Assembly (NCBI GenBank): GCA_024639415.1
Contig: JAHEIK010000121.1
Location: forward strand, 1 to 8,397
DNA from: Planctomycetota bacterium
Lineage (GTDB): Bacteria; Planctomycetota; PLA2; JAEUHO01
DNA length: 8,397 nt
Reading direction: 5' to 3'
The notes under the pieces: generated by a model
The model's input: only the letters and a program-made list of their open reading frames with translations
Database searches by the model: none
Told to the model about the DNA's origin: nothing
Made by a program: the position numbers and the translations under genes
In this document: one piece after another, positions 1 through 5,982 of the stretch
Position numbering within the stretch: position 1 is the first letter of the stretch
How the letters are laid out: the number at the start of each line of letters is the position of its first letter

Positions 1-1
1 G

Positions 2-427
2 CTGCTCGGCCTGTTCGTCTTCGCAGGGCTCCACTTCGACTTCCTGCCGTTCATTGGTGACTTCTTCGGCAGCCTCAAGCTCCACATGACCTCGAACTTC
101 TACTACACGATGTTCGGCATCTTCACGATCATCTACGTGATCATGTTCGTGAAGACCCGCTTCGACTACTGGGAGTTCCGCCACAACGAGGTCATCCACC
201 GTCGCGGCGTGTTCGCCGACATCCGCCGCTACAGCACCGAAGACCTGCGCTGGTTCAAGGAGGTCCCGGACGTCCTCGAGCGCATCCTCTGTGGCGCGGG
301 CCGCATGATCCTGACCACGCCTCGCGAGAAGCATCCCATCGTCATCCAGCACGTGCTGGGCATCAACCGCATCGACGAGAAGGTGGCCGACATCCTGGGC
401 GTGAAGCGCGTGGTGATGAAGCCGTAG
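2..427 (+). CDS. Membrane protein with bacterial PH-like C-terminal domain (5' end missing)
   Basis: The frame is open from the first bases of the window to TAG at 425-427, giving 141 visible residues. The true start lies upstream. An ATG at 86 exists, but the codons before it already encode a hydrophobic, aromatic-rich segment (LLGLFVFAGLHFDFLPFIG), so it is probably internal. A transmembrane helix lies at about visible residues 33-50 (FYYTMFGIFTIIYVIMFV). It is followed by a basic, soluble tail. In that tail NEVIHRRGVFADIRRYSTED, an LERIL...GRMILTT segment and a final 'VLGI...IADILGV'-like helix resemble the bacterial PH_2 (YdbS/YdbT-like) fold: strand, 'RRG', strand, 'L-x-R-xL-x-G-x-G'. 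The domain call is by eye and moderate. Function is unknown; such proteins are membrane anchored with the PH-like domain in the cytoplasm. It converges on the htrA-like gene. Confidence 0.8.
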   Translation: MLGLFVFAGLHFDFLPFIGDFFGSLKLHMTSNFYYTMFGIFTIIYVIMFVKTRFDYWEFRHNEVIHRRGVFADIRRYSTEDLRWFKEVPDVLERILCGAGRMILTTPREKHPIVIQHVLGINRIDEKVADILGVKRVVMKP

Positions 428-511
428 CCCTGAACCAGCCTGGCGAGTCGAAGGGCTCAGTCTGCTTGGCGATTCGCGCAGGCAGGCAAAGACACGGGCA
501 CGGGGAGTGGA

Positions 512-526
512 CGCCGCAACGCGGCG
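512..526. terminator. Small GC hairpin between convergent genes
   Basis: CGCCGC (512-517), loop AAC, GCGGCG (521-526) form a perfect 6-bp stem. It sits one base beyond the htrA-like stop codon (528-530, read on the minus strand) and 84 bases after the end of the first gene. There is no T-run on either side, so it is not a canonical intrinsic terminator; it could stabilise 3' ends or be chance. The rest of 428-511 holds only an imperfect 10-base direct repeat (441-450 and 467-476, one mismatch). Confidence 0.3.
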
Positions 527-527
527 C

Positions 528-1886
528 TCACTCAGCCTTCATGCTGCCTGCGTACTTGACCGGTCCGCGTCGCGTGCGGCGCTCGATCTTCACGTCGACG
601 AGGTCGCCCTTCTCCACGAACTGCAGGAACATCAGGAGATCCTCTGTATTGCGGATCTTCCACTCGCCGAGTCCGTAGATGCGGTCCTCGGGCTTGAGCT
701 TCATGCGTTCGGCCGGACTCCCCGGTCGGACGGTCTCGACCAGCACGCCACCCGAGTCGCCGGTGTCCTTGGCCGTGAAGCCGAGATGGCGCGCACTCAA
801 GCGGTTGGTGGGCAGAGGCTGCAGAGGCACGCGCAGCGGACCGCCCCGCAGCAAGCGCCCGTCCCGACGCACCAGCAGCGAGATGGGGCCGCTGCTCGAG
901 CGCGACACCAGCGCCATGCGCAGATCGTAGAGCGTGGCCGTCGGCCCTTCGTTCATGCCCACGACCACGTCCCCCGAACGCAAGCCGGACTCTGCTGCGG
1001 GCCCCTTCGGATAGACGTGCTGCACCTCGGCGACCCCGCCCTTGCCCATGGTGAACTCCACGCCGAGCCAGTCGCCACTCACGACACGACGCTTGAACGC
1101 CTTGGCAATGAGGGAGCGCACGCGATCGGCGGGGATCGCGAAGCCGATCCCCTCCGCGCCGAAGGCACGGTTGTAGATTGCGGTGTTCACGCCGATCCAG
1201 CGGCCGGTCACGTCGAAGAGCGGACCGCCCGAGTTGCCGGGGTTGATCGCGGCATCGACTTGCATGAAGTCGTCGAACTTGCGCCCGCCCAACTCCAGCG
1301 CGCGGTTCAAGCCGCTGACGATGCCGGTCGTGACCGTGAAGCCGAGCCGGAACGGATGGCCCATGGCAATGATGGTCTCGCCGACCATCAGGTCGTTCGA
1401 GCGGCCCAGCGTGATGTACGGGTACTTCGCCTGGGGCTTCTCGGGATCCGGCAGCAGACGCAGGATGGCAAGGTCGTGCTCGATGTCGATGGCCATCGGA
1501 AGCGCCTTGCGTTCGACGGAGTCTCCGCTCTCGCCGGGCTTCGGGATGCCCACGAAGATGTTGCTCGCCCGCGAGATGACGTGCGCGTTCGTGATGACGT
1601 AGCCGTCCGGGTGGAAGATCGCGCCCGAGCCCAGGCCGCCGTCGCGCTCGTAGAGCTTCTCCTGCCGGCTGTGGGTCCAGATGTCGTACCAGGTCCGCTT
1701 GACGATGCGGTTCGTCCGGATGGATACGATCGCGGAGCGGCGCTTCTCGACGACTTGGACGATCCGGTTGCGTCGCTTGGCGATCTCACCGTTGGCCGAG
1801 GCCTCAGGCGGAGGCGCTGCGAGCGAGCCGCCGAACGCGACGAGTCCAAGGAGTAGCGTAGACAGGGCTGTTGTTCGGGTACGCAT
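528..1886 (-). CDS. htrA: Periplasmic HtrA/DegP-type serine protease with two PDZ domains
   Basis: This 452-residue protein has the full HtrA layout. Residues 1-31 are a signal peptide with a basic N-end, a hydrophobic core (LSTLLLGLVAFGGSLAA) and a likely cut after ASA. A trypsin-like domain spans about 45-265, with the catalytic triad His102 (TNAHV), Asp138 (EHDLAIL) and Ser219 (NPGNSGGPLF). PDZ1 is about 272-350 (WLGV binding loop) and PDZ2 about 366-438 (HLGF, then PGSPAERMKLKPEDRI). HtrA proteases degrade or refold damaged envelope proteins, and the PDZ domains present substrates and control oligomer state. All triad residues are present, so activity is expected. The ATG at 1886-1884 begins the signal peptide. 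The nearest Shine-Dalgarno-like GAGG (1907-1904) is 17 bases upstream, which is far, so initiation may be weak or SD-independent. The gene is transcribed alone, divergent from xdhC. Substrates are unknown. Confidence 0.95.
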   Translation of the reverse strand: MRTRTTALSTLLLGLVAFGGSLAAPPPEASANGEIAKRRNRIVQVVEKRRSAIVSIRTNRIVKRTWYDIWTHSRQEKLYERDGGLGSGAIFHPDGYVITNAHVISRASNIFVGIPKPGESGDSVERKALPMAIDIEHDLAILRLLPDPEKPQAKYPYITLGRSNDLMVGETIIAMGHPFRLGFTVTTGIVSGLNRALELGGRKFDDFMQVDAAINPGNSGGPLFDVTGRWIGVNTAIYNRAFGAEGIGFAIPADRVRSLIAKAFKRRVVSGDWLGVEFTMGKGGVAEVQHVYPKGPAAESGLRSGDVVVGMNEGPTATLYDLRMALVSRSSSGPISLLVRRDGRLLRGGPLRVPLQPLPTNRLSARHLGFTAKDTGDSGGVLVETVRPGSPAERMKLKPEDRIYGLGEWKIRNTEDLLMFLQFVEKGDLVDVKIERRTRRGPVKYAGSMKAE

Positions 1887-1990
1887 GGCAACGAGAATAC
1901 GAACCTCGGAGGGGCCTTGATAGGCGCACCGCGCGCAGGAAAGCGGGTGCTACGATTCGCGGCCGCCGGAGACTCCCGCACACCTACGTG
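1887..1990. promoter_or_regulatory. Divergent intergenic region, expected to hold both the htrA and xdhC promoters
   Basis: The only non-coding DNA between the two divergent genes is these 104 bases, so both promoters should lie here. The best sign on the plus strand is an extended -10-like TGCTACGAT (1948-1956), with no matching -35 at the normal distance. On the minus strand a TATTCT (1899-1894) lies so close to the htrA ATG that use of it would give a nearly leaderless mRNA. Neither is strong; the regional call follows from layout more than from motifs. Confidence 0.35.
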
Positions 1991-2911
1991 ATGCCTGACG
2001 TACCTACGCCCCCCGCCGGAGCGCCCGACCTCTTCGAGGAGATCGCCCGTCTGCGTGCTGTCGGCGAGCCGGCGGCCTTGGCCACGGTGATCGGCACGCG
2101 TGGGAGCACGCCTGGCCAGGAGACGATGCGCCTCCTGGTGAAGGCCTCCGGCGAGATCCTCGGTACCGTCGGCGGCGGCTGCGTCGAGGCGGATGTCGTG
2201 GACGCGGCACTCGACGTGATCGAGTCCGACCGACCGCAGCGCCTGACCTTCCGCCTCACGGAGAATGCCACGGGGCAGACGGGGCTCATGTGCGGCGGCG
2301 AGCTGGAGGTGTTCATCGAGCCTCTCACGACGCCGCAGCTCGTCCTGTTCGGAGCCGGGCACATCAGCAAGGACTTGGCCGAGATCGCCGTGCGCGCGGG
2401 CTTCCGCGTCACGGTCGTCGACGACCGGGTCAGCTTCGCGAACGCGGAGCGCTTCCCTTCCGCACAAAGGGTGATCGCGGAAGAGACGTTCGCTGCATGC
2501 TTCGAGAAGCTCACGGTCCCGCCGTCGGCGGCGTGCGTCGTCGTCACGCGCGGACACGCCTACGACCTGGAGTGCACCGACTACGCCTTGCACACGCAGG
2601 CGGGCTACGTGGGGCTCATCGGCTCACGGGTGAAGGTGCGCAACATCCTGCGGCGCCTGGCGAGCAGCGGTCGGCTCGAGGGCCTTGACCTGGGTCGCCT
2701 GCACGCCCCCATCGGCATCGATCTGGGCGGTGGAGTGCACGGCGAGATCGCCGTCGCCATCGTCGCGGAGTTGATCGCCTGGCGGCACGGCCACCTCGCA
2801 GGCCTGCGCACGAAGCGGATCTCCGCGCAGGAGATGCGGGCGGTCACCGGGCGCGTTTCGACGGATGCGCCGCCGCCGACCGAGCCCGCGGAGGCGCAAG
2901 GCGAGGAATGA
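1991..2911 (+). CDS. xdhC: XdhC/CoxI-family molybdenum-cofactor chaperone
   Basis: 306 residues, a usual size for the family. XdhC-type proteins bind molybdenum cofactor, help its sulfuration, and insert it into xanthine dehydrogenase-type hydroxylases in the cytoplasm. The N-terminal XdhC_CoxI domain (about 10-112) shows VIGTRGSTPG, then GTVGGGCVEADV (58-69) and the conserved MCGG (100-103, Cys101). The C-terminal Rossmann-like XdhC_C domain (about 114-265) shows LVLFGAGHISKDLAEIA, VVDDR, VVVTRGHAYDLE, GYVGLIGSR and the closing IGIDLGGGVHGEIAVAIVAE. I chose the ATG at 1991. The frame extends to an earlier TTG at 1871, but that stretch would overlap htrA and encodes an arginine-rich, family-unlike leader. 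A GTG at 1988 is also possible. The SD is weak (GGAGA at 1968-1972). No molybdenum hydroxylase subunit is in the window, so the client enzyme must be elsewhere. The gene overlaps the next by 4 bases. Confidence 0.93.
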   Translation: MPDVPTPPAGAPDLFEEIARLRAVGEPAALATVIGTRGSTPGQETMRLLVKASGEILGTVGGGCVEADVVDAALDVIESDRPQRLTFRLTENATGQTGLMCGGELEVFIEPLTTPQLVLFGAGHISKDLAEIAVRAGFRVTVVDDRVSFANAERFPSAQRVIAEETFAACFEKLTVPPSAACVVVTRGHAYDLECTDYALHTQAGYVGLIGSRVKVRNILRRLASSGRLEGLDLGRLHAPIGIDLGGGVHGEIAVAIVAELIAWRHGHLAGLRTKRISAQEMRAVTGRVSTDAPPPTEPAEAQGEE

Positions 2912-3765
2912 GCACGCCGACGCCGGACATGCCGCAGGGTGACGGGGAGCGCCCGGTCGCGGACGAGGAACACGCCGGCGGAATCCGCGGACTCATCCGC
3001 GACGTCCTCGCGTTCGACCGGGGCGTGCTCGCCATCCTCGTGATGGTGCCCATCGCGATGACGCTGCTCGACTACTACGGCATGCCGTGGCACTACCCCG
3101 AGCAGCGCGCGCGCCGGCCCATGCAGGCCTACGGGGAGATGCGACCGACGCCCGCCCCGCTGGCGGAGGTCGTAGCCAATCTCCCGCTGCCCGGACCCAA
3201 GCCGGTGCGCCACTACCTGTGGTGGGGCATCTGCTGCCTCGCGTTCCTGGTCGTCCTGCCGATGCTCGTGGCATGGCTCTTCGCGAAGAAGTCGCCGCGT
3301 GACCTGGGTCTCAAGCTGAAAGGCACGCGCAAGGACGCACCAACGTACTTGCTGCTGTACCTGCTGTTCCTACCCGTGATCTACCTGGTGTCCCGGGACC
3401 CCGCGTTCAAGCAGACGTATCCGTTCTACAAGCCCGCCGGCGGCAAGCCCCTGGGCGCGGACTTCCTCCTGTTCGAGATCATCTATTGCAGCCAGTTCTT
3501 CGCGGTCGAGTTCTTCTTCCGCGGCTTCATGGTCCTCGGCCTGAAGCGCTACATCGGCTGGGCTTCCGTGCTCGTGGCCCTGGCGCCCTATTGCATGATC
3601 CACTACTACAAGCCGATGCCCGAGGCGATGGGCGCCATCGGAGCCGGACTGCTCCTGGGGGCCTTGAGTTGGCGCACGGGGACGATTCTGTACGGCTGGG
3701 CCCTGCACTTCGGCGTGGCCCTGACCATGGATCTTCTCGCCCTGCACCACCTCGGCCGCCTCTAG
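2908..3765 (+). CDS. CPBP-family intramembrane protease homologue
   Basis: 285 residues. After a polar N-tail (1-36) there are about six or seven hydrophobic segments: roughly 38-56, 104-125, 145-161, 185-210, 216-230, 238-255 and 258-278. The C-terminal half carries CPBP/Rce1-like motifs: EFFFRGF (Glu201, Arg205), PYCMIHYYKP (His232) and WALHFGVALTMD (His267, Asp275). The family includes glutamate-type intramembrane proteases (CAAX prenyl protease Rce1) and bacterial relatives of unknown substrate. Compared with the canonical EExxxR and HxxxN, the first Glu is Val200 and the residue four after His267 is Ala271. From memory, a bacterial subfamily with EFFFRG...PYCMIH...HxxVAxxMD looks like this, so it may be a variant active site and not a dead one. 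The ATG overlaps the xdhC stop (ATGA, 2908-2911), with AAGG six bases upstream, so translation is probably coupled. Substrate and role are unknown. Confidence 0.85.
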   Translation: MSTPTPDMPQGDGERPVADEEHAGGIRGLIRDVLAFDRGVLAILVMVPIAMTLLDYYGMPWHYPEQRARRPMQAYGEMRPTPAPLAEVVANLPLPGPKPVRHYLWWGICCLAFLVVLPMLVAWLFAKKSPRDLGLKLKGTRKDAPTYLLLYLLFLPVIYLVSRDPAFKQTYPFYKPAGGKPLGADFLLFEIIYCSQFFAVEFFFRGFMVLGLKRYIGWASVLVALAPYCMIHYYKPMPEAMGAIGAGLLLGALSWRTGTILYGWALHFGVALTMDLLALHHLGRL

Positions 3766-3779
3766 CGGGCCATTCCACG

Positions 3780-3802
3780 GGTCCGTGGCCCTCCCACGGG
3801 CC
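3780..3802 (+). terminator. Strong GC stem-loop at the end of the xdhC-CPBP unit
   Basis: GGTCCGTGG (3780-3788), loop CCCTC, CCACGGGCC (3794-3802) form a 9-bp stem with one G-U pair. It starts 15 bases after the CPBP stop codon. No T-run follows, so it is terminator-like without being a canonical intrinsic terminator. Competing pairings use the same middle arm: CCACGG at 3775-3780 with CCGTGG at 3783-3788, and GGGCCA (3767-3772) with TGGCCC (3786-3791). It ends three bases before the -35 of the next promoter. Confidence 0.55.
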
Positions 3803-3805
3803 GGG

Positions 3806-3834
3806 TTGACCCCTCCCGGACACCCCGGTAGGCT
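3806..3834 (+). promoter_or_regulatory. Sigma70-type promoter for the secreted repeat-protein gene
   Basis: TTGACC (3806-3811) is followed by exactly 17 bases and TAGGCT (3829-3834). The -35 matches TTGACA in five of six positions and the -10 matches TATAAT in three, a usual quality for a GC-rich genome. Transcription would start near 3841, giving a leader of about 50 bases to the ATG at 3893. Its place right after the upstream hairpin supports a new transcription unit that probably also includes plsC. Confidence 0.6.
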
Positions 3835-3876
3835 GCATTTCTAGGCCTGTGAACCACGACCCGTCAGACCCATGAC

Positions 3877-3882
3877 GAGGGG
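3877..3882 (+). promoter_or_regulatory. Ribosome binding site that decides the start of the repeat-protein gene
   Basis: GAGGGG lies 10 bases before the ATG at 3893. The earlier in-frame ATG at 3872 has no SD-like sequence before it, and the GAGGGG would then fall inside the gene. Starting at 3893 also puts the signal peptide directly at the N-terminus. Confidence 0.6.
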
Positions 3883-3892
3883 CCACATCCAC

Positions 3893-5152
3893 ATGATCCA
3901 GCGATTCTTTGGGGCCGCCATTGCGGCCTTTCTGCTTCTCAACGCCACCGCTGCTGCGCACGCGGACATCATCAGGACGCGTGACGGCCAATGGTGGCCT
4001 CAGAAGATCCAGAAGGACATGGAAGGCGCCGACGCGCCTTCCGACGAGGTGCTCAAGCGGAGCGGCCGCAACAACCTGGACCTCGCCTACGACAGCGTGA
4101 CGCTGGGGGGCAAGAAGTTCAGCGCGTCCGATGTGACGGACATCTTCGCGACCGCCGCCTACGAGAGCCTCAGCTACAAGAACGGCGAGCGCCAGGCGCA
4201 GTCCGGCTACTGGGCCGAGGCCGCCGCGAACTTCGCCGAAGCCGCGGAGAACCTGAAGGGCGCGAGCAAGGAAATCGCGCTCTACTGGCGCGTCTGGTGC
4301 CTCGCACGCACGAACAACGCAGCCAAGACCTTCGATGCCGCCCAGGAGCTGCTCGACGCCTTCCCCAAGACCTACTACTTCGCCAAGGTCCAGGACATGC
4401 GCGCACGCATCCTGATCAACCGCCGCGACCGCCGGGGCGCGGAAGCCGAACTGGGCAAGGTCGTAGCCGCACCCGGCATGAACGCCCGCGACTACTTCGA
4501 AGCGAAGCTCGCGACGATCTACCTGTTCAAGTTCAAGGCCGCGGGCAAGGACAAGAAGAAGTACGCTGCCGCGCGCGCCGAGTACGAGCGCATCGTCCGC
4601 GAGATCAACTCGCGTAGCGCACAGAAGATCGCCGGCATCCAGCTGCTCAAGGCCCAAGTGGGCCAGGGCAAGTGCCACGTCTACGAAGGCGACTTCTCCG
4701 AGGCGCTGCCGCACTTCAACACCGTCATCAACGACGAGACGAGCCTCGAGGACCAGGGCCTGCTCGCGCAGGCCTACACGGGGCGCGGTGACGTGCGCTA
4801 CGCCGCCATCAAGAAGGAACTGGCCGGCGGCAACGTGAAGGAAGACCAGCTGGAGCGCGTGACCGGCGCGCTGACCGAGGCGGCGCTGGATTACGTGCGT
4901 GTCGCGAAGTTCTACGTCGAGAGCGCTGGAGACGACCTGTACCCCGCCACCGTCGGCGCCGCCCGCGTCTGGGCCACGCACTTCACGCTCACGGGCGAGA
5001 AGGACTGCGATCTGGCCAAGCGCGCCGCCAAGTACTTCTTCGCAGCACACAAGCTGCTACCGCGCGGGGAGGCACGCCGCCTGCTCACCAACGAGGTGAA
5101 GCGCTTCCTCGCCAAGCGCGACGAAGCCTGCAAGGTCAGCGAGGACAAGTAG
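3893..5152 (+). CDS. Secreted TPR-like helical-repeat protein of unknown function
   Basis: 419 residues from the chosen ATG at 3893 (an ATG at 3872 would add seven). Residues 1-24 form a signal peptide (MIQRFFGAAIAAFLLLNATA, cut after AHA), so the mature protein is exported. Residues 25-90 look like a small beta segment: ADIIRTRDGQWWPQKI, then DSVTLGGKKFSASDVTDIF. This resembles the 'DxIxxxDGxxxxGxI ... I' modules I associate with planctomycete exported proteins. From about 95 the protein is helical with TPR-like signatures (GYWAEAAANFAEAAENL; a DAAQELLDAFPKTYYFAK stretch; YEGDFSEALPHFNTVI; a region with AKYFFAAHKLLPRGEARRLL), and the tail is lysine-rich. TPR folds usually bind proteins, so a periplasmic scaffold role is possible but unproven. 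No enzyme motif is visible. Three cysteines are spread through the second half (Cys261, Cys372, Cys413), plus Cys136. plsC follows after 32 bases, probably in the same transcript. A 5-bp hairpin (GGCGG/CCGCC, 5152-5165) sits just at the stop. Confidence 0.82.
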   Translation: MIQRFFGAAIAAFLLLNATAAAHADIIRTRDGQWWPQKIQKDMEGADAPSDEVLKRSGRNNLDLAYDSVTLGGKKFSASDVTDIFATAAYESLSYKNGERQAQSGYWAEAAANFAEAAENLKGASKEIALYWRVWCLARTNNAAKTFDAAQELLDAFPKTYYFAKVQDMRARILINRRDRRGAEAELGKVVAAPGMNARDYFEAKLATIYLFKFKAAGKDKKKYAAARAEYERIVREINSRSAQKIAGIQLLKAQVGQGKCHVYEGDFSEALPHFNTVINDETSLEDQGLLAQAYTGRGDVRYAAIKKELAGGNVKEDQLERVTGALTEAALDYVRVAKFYVESAGDDLYPATVGAARVWATHFTLTGEKDCDLAKRAAKYFFAAHKLLPRGEARRLLTNEVKRFLAKRDEACKVSEDK

Positions 5153-5184
5153 GCGGTCGGCCGCCGAGCTCGCGCCGGATCCCC

Positions 5185-5934
5185 ATGACCGCCACCGCCT
5201 GGCTCAACCAGCATCCGGTCGCCCGGCGCATCTGGAAGCCCGCCTTCGAGTTCGGCTACCAGTGCCTCAAGATCGCGGTGGCGCTCGTGTTCGGGCCCGT
5301 GTGGCGCGTCCGGCGCGTCGGTCGCCGTGCGCATGTGCCGCAAGGTGGCGTCGTGCTCTGCCCGAACCACGCCAGCTACCTGGACCCGGCCTTCGTCCAG
5401 CTCTGCGTCCGCAGGCGGCTCATCTTCGTGATGACGGAGGACTTCTATCGCGTGAAGTGGGGCGCCTGGTTCTTCAAGCTCGTCGGTGCCGTGGCGATCG
5501 GACGCGGCCGCCGGGCCCACAAGGGCCTCCGACGCGCCATGGCGCTCGTGCGCAAGGGACACGCGATCGTCGTCTTCCCCGAGGGACGCCTGACGGAAGA
5601 CGGCACGCTGAACCGTGCGCAGCGCGGCGTCGGCCGCCTCGCACGCTTGACGCGCGTGCCCGTGATCCCCGTCGGCATCGCCGGCGCCCGCCACGCGTGG
5701 GGCAAGGGCCGCACGCGTCCTGGCAAAGCACGCGTTCGTGTCGCGTTCGGTAGGCCGTTGCGCTGGCACGGCAACGCCGACACGAACGAACGGCGAACCG
5801 AGCAGGCGTTCTCGGATGAGGTGATGCGCGCCGTCGCCGAAACCAAAGCCTGGGTGGAGGCCCACGCGCCGGATTCAGGCGACGTGCCCTTGGCGGCCGG
5901 CGACCTACAGAAGCTCGGAGCGTCCGGTCGATAG
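5185..5934 (+). CDS. plsC: 1-acyl-sn-glycerol-3-phosphate acyltransferase (PlsC family)
   Basis: 249 residues, normal for bacterial PlsC. The enzyme moves an acyl group from acyl-ACP or acyl-CoA to lysophosphatidic acid, giving phosphatidic acid, the precursor of membrane phospholipids, at the inner membrane. The acyltransferase motifs are in order: motif I NHASYLD (His62 and Asp67 form the H(X)4D catalytic pair), motif II near AVAIGRGRR (102-110), motif III FPEGRLTEDGTL (131-142) and motif IV VPVIPVGIAG (158-167). A hydrophobic stretch at about 27-40 (LKIAVALVFGPVW) probably attaches it to the membrane. Many arginines fit a membrane-surface protein. Start codon choice is by domain length; the SD is weak (a GGAT six bases back). 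A relative acting on another lyso-lipid cannot be excluded, as bacteria often carry several PlsC paralogues. It follows the secreted repeat protein by 32 bases. Confidence 0.92.
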   Translation: MTATAWLNQHPVARRIWKPAFEFGYQCLKIAVALVFGPVWRVRRVGRRAHVPQGGVVLCPNHASYLDPAFVQLCVRRRLIFVMTEDFYRVKWGAWFFKLVGAVAIGRGRRAHKGLRRAMALVRKGHAIVVFPEGRLTEDGTLNRAQRGVGRLARLTRVPVIPVGIAGARHAWGKGRTRPGKARVRVAFGRPLRWHGNADTNERRTEQAFSDEVMRAVAETKAWVEAHAPDSGDVPLAAGDLQKLGASGR

Positions 5935-5945
5935 GTCCCCCGGAA

Positions 5946-5965
5946 CCGCCCTGCGTGCAGGGCGG
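5946..5965 (+). terminator. Perfect inverted repeat between plsC and the kinase gene
   Basis: CCGCCCTGC (5946-5954), GT, GCAGGGCGG (5957-5965) is a perfect 9-bp inverted repeat. In RNA this would be about 8 bp closed by a CGTG loop. It begins 11 bases after the plsC stop and ends 17 bases before the kinase ATG. No T-run follows (CGGGTTGTGGGCC), so it may slow or partly terminate transcription, stabilise the plsC mRNA end, or lower kinase translation from a read-through transcript. Confidence 0.5.
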
Positions 5966-5982
5966 CGGGTTGTGGGCCAATC

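Noticed and set aside
441..476. Imperfect 10-base direct repeat (TGGCGAGTCG / TGGCGATTCG) after the first gene
   Set aside because: It is too short and has only two copies; nothing ties it to a regulator or mobile element.
507..1856. 449-codon open frame on the plus strand opposite htrA
   Set aside because: The minus strand encodes a complete HtrA with signal peptide, triad and PDZ domains. The antisense frame has low-complexity Arg/Ala/Asp/His content and no motif, as expected for mirror frames in GC-rich DNA.
1917..1956. TTGATA (1917-1922) with TACGAT (1951-1956) as a full promoter
   Set aside because: The spacing is 28 bases, far from the 16-18 needed.
1871..1990. Extension of xdhC to an upstream TTG at 1871
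   Set aside because: It would overlap the htrA start and add an Arg-rich leader not seen in the XdhC family; the domain begins naturally after the ATG at 1991.
1388..2593. 401-codon minus-strand frame spanning the 3' part of htrA DNA and xdhC
   Set aside because: It runs across two genes in divergent orientation, with an Arg/Ser-rich translation lacking any motif; both real genes match known families in other frames.
3527..5050. 507-codon open frame on the minus strand opposite the repeat-protein gene and the CPBP end
   Set aside because: It crosses a promoter and a hairpin, is rich in Val/Leu/Ala/Gly/Arg without domain pattern, and opposes a gene with signal peptide and SD. GC-rich third positions explain its length.
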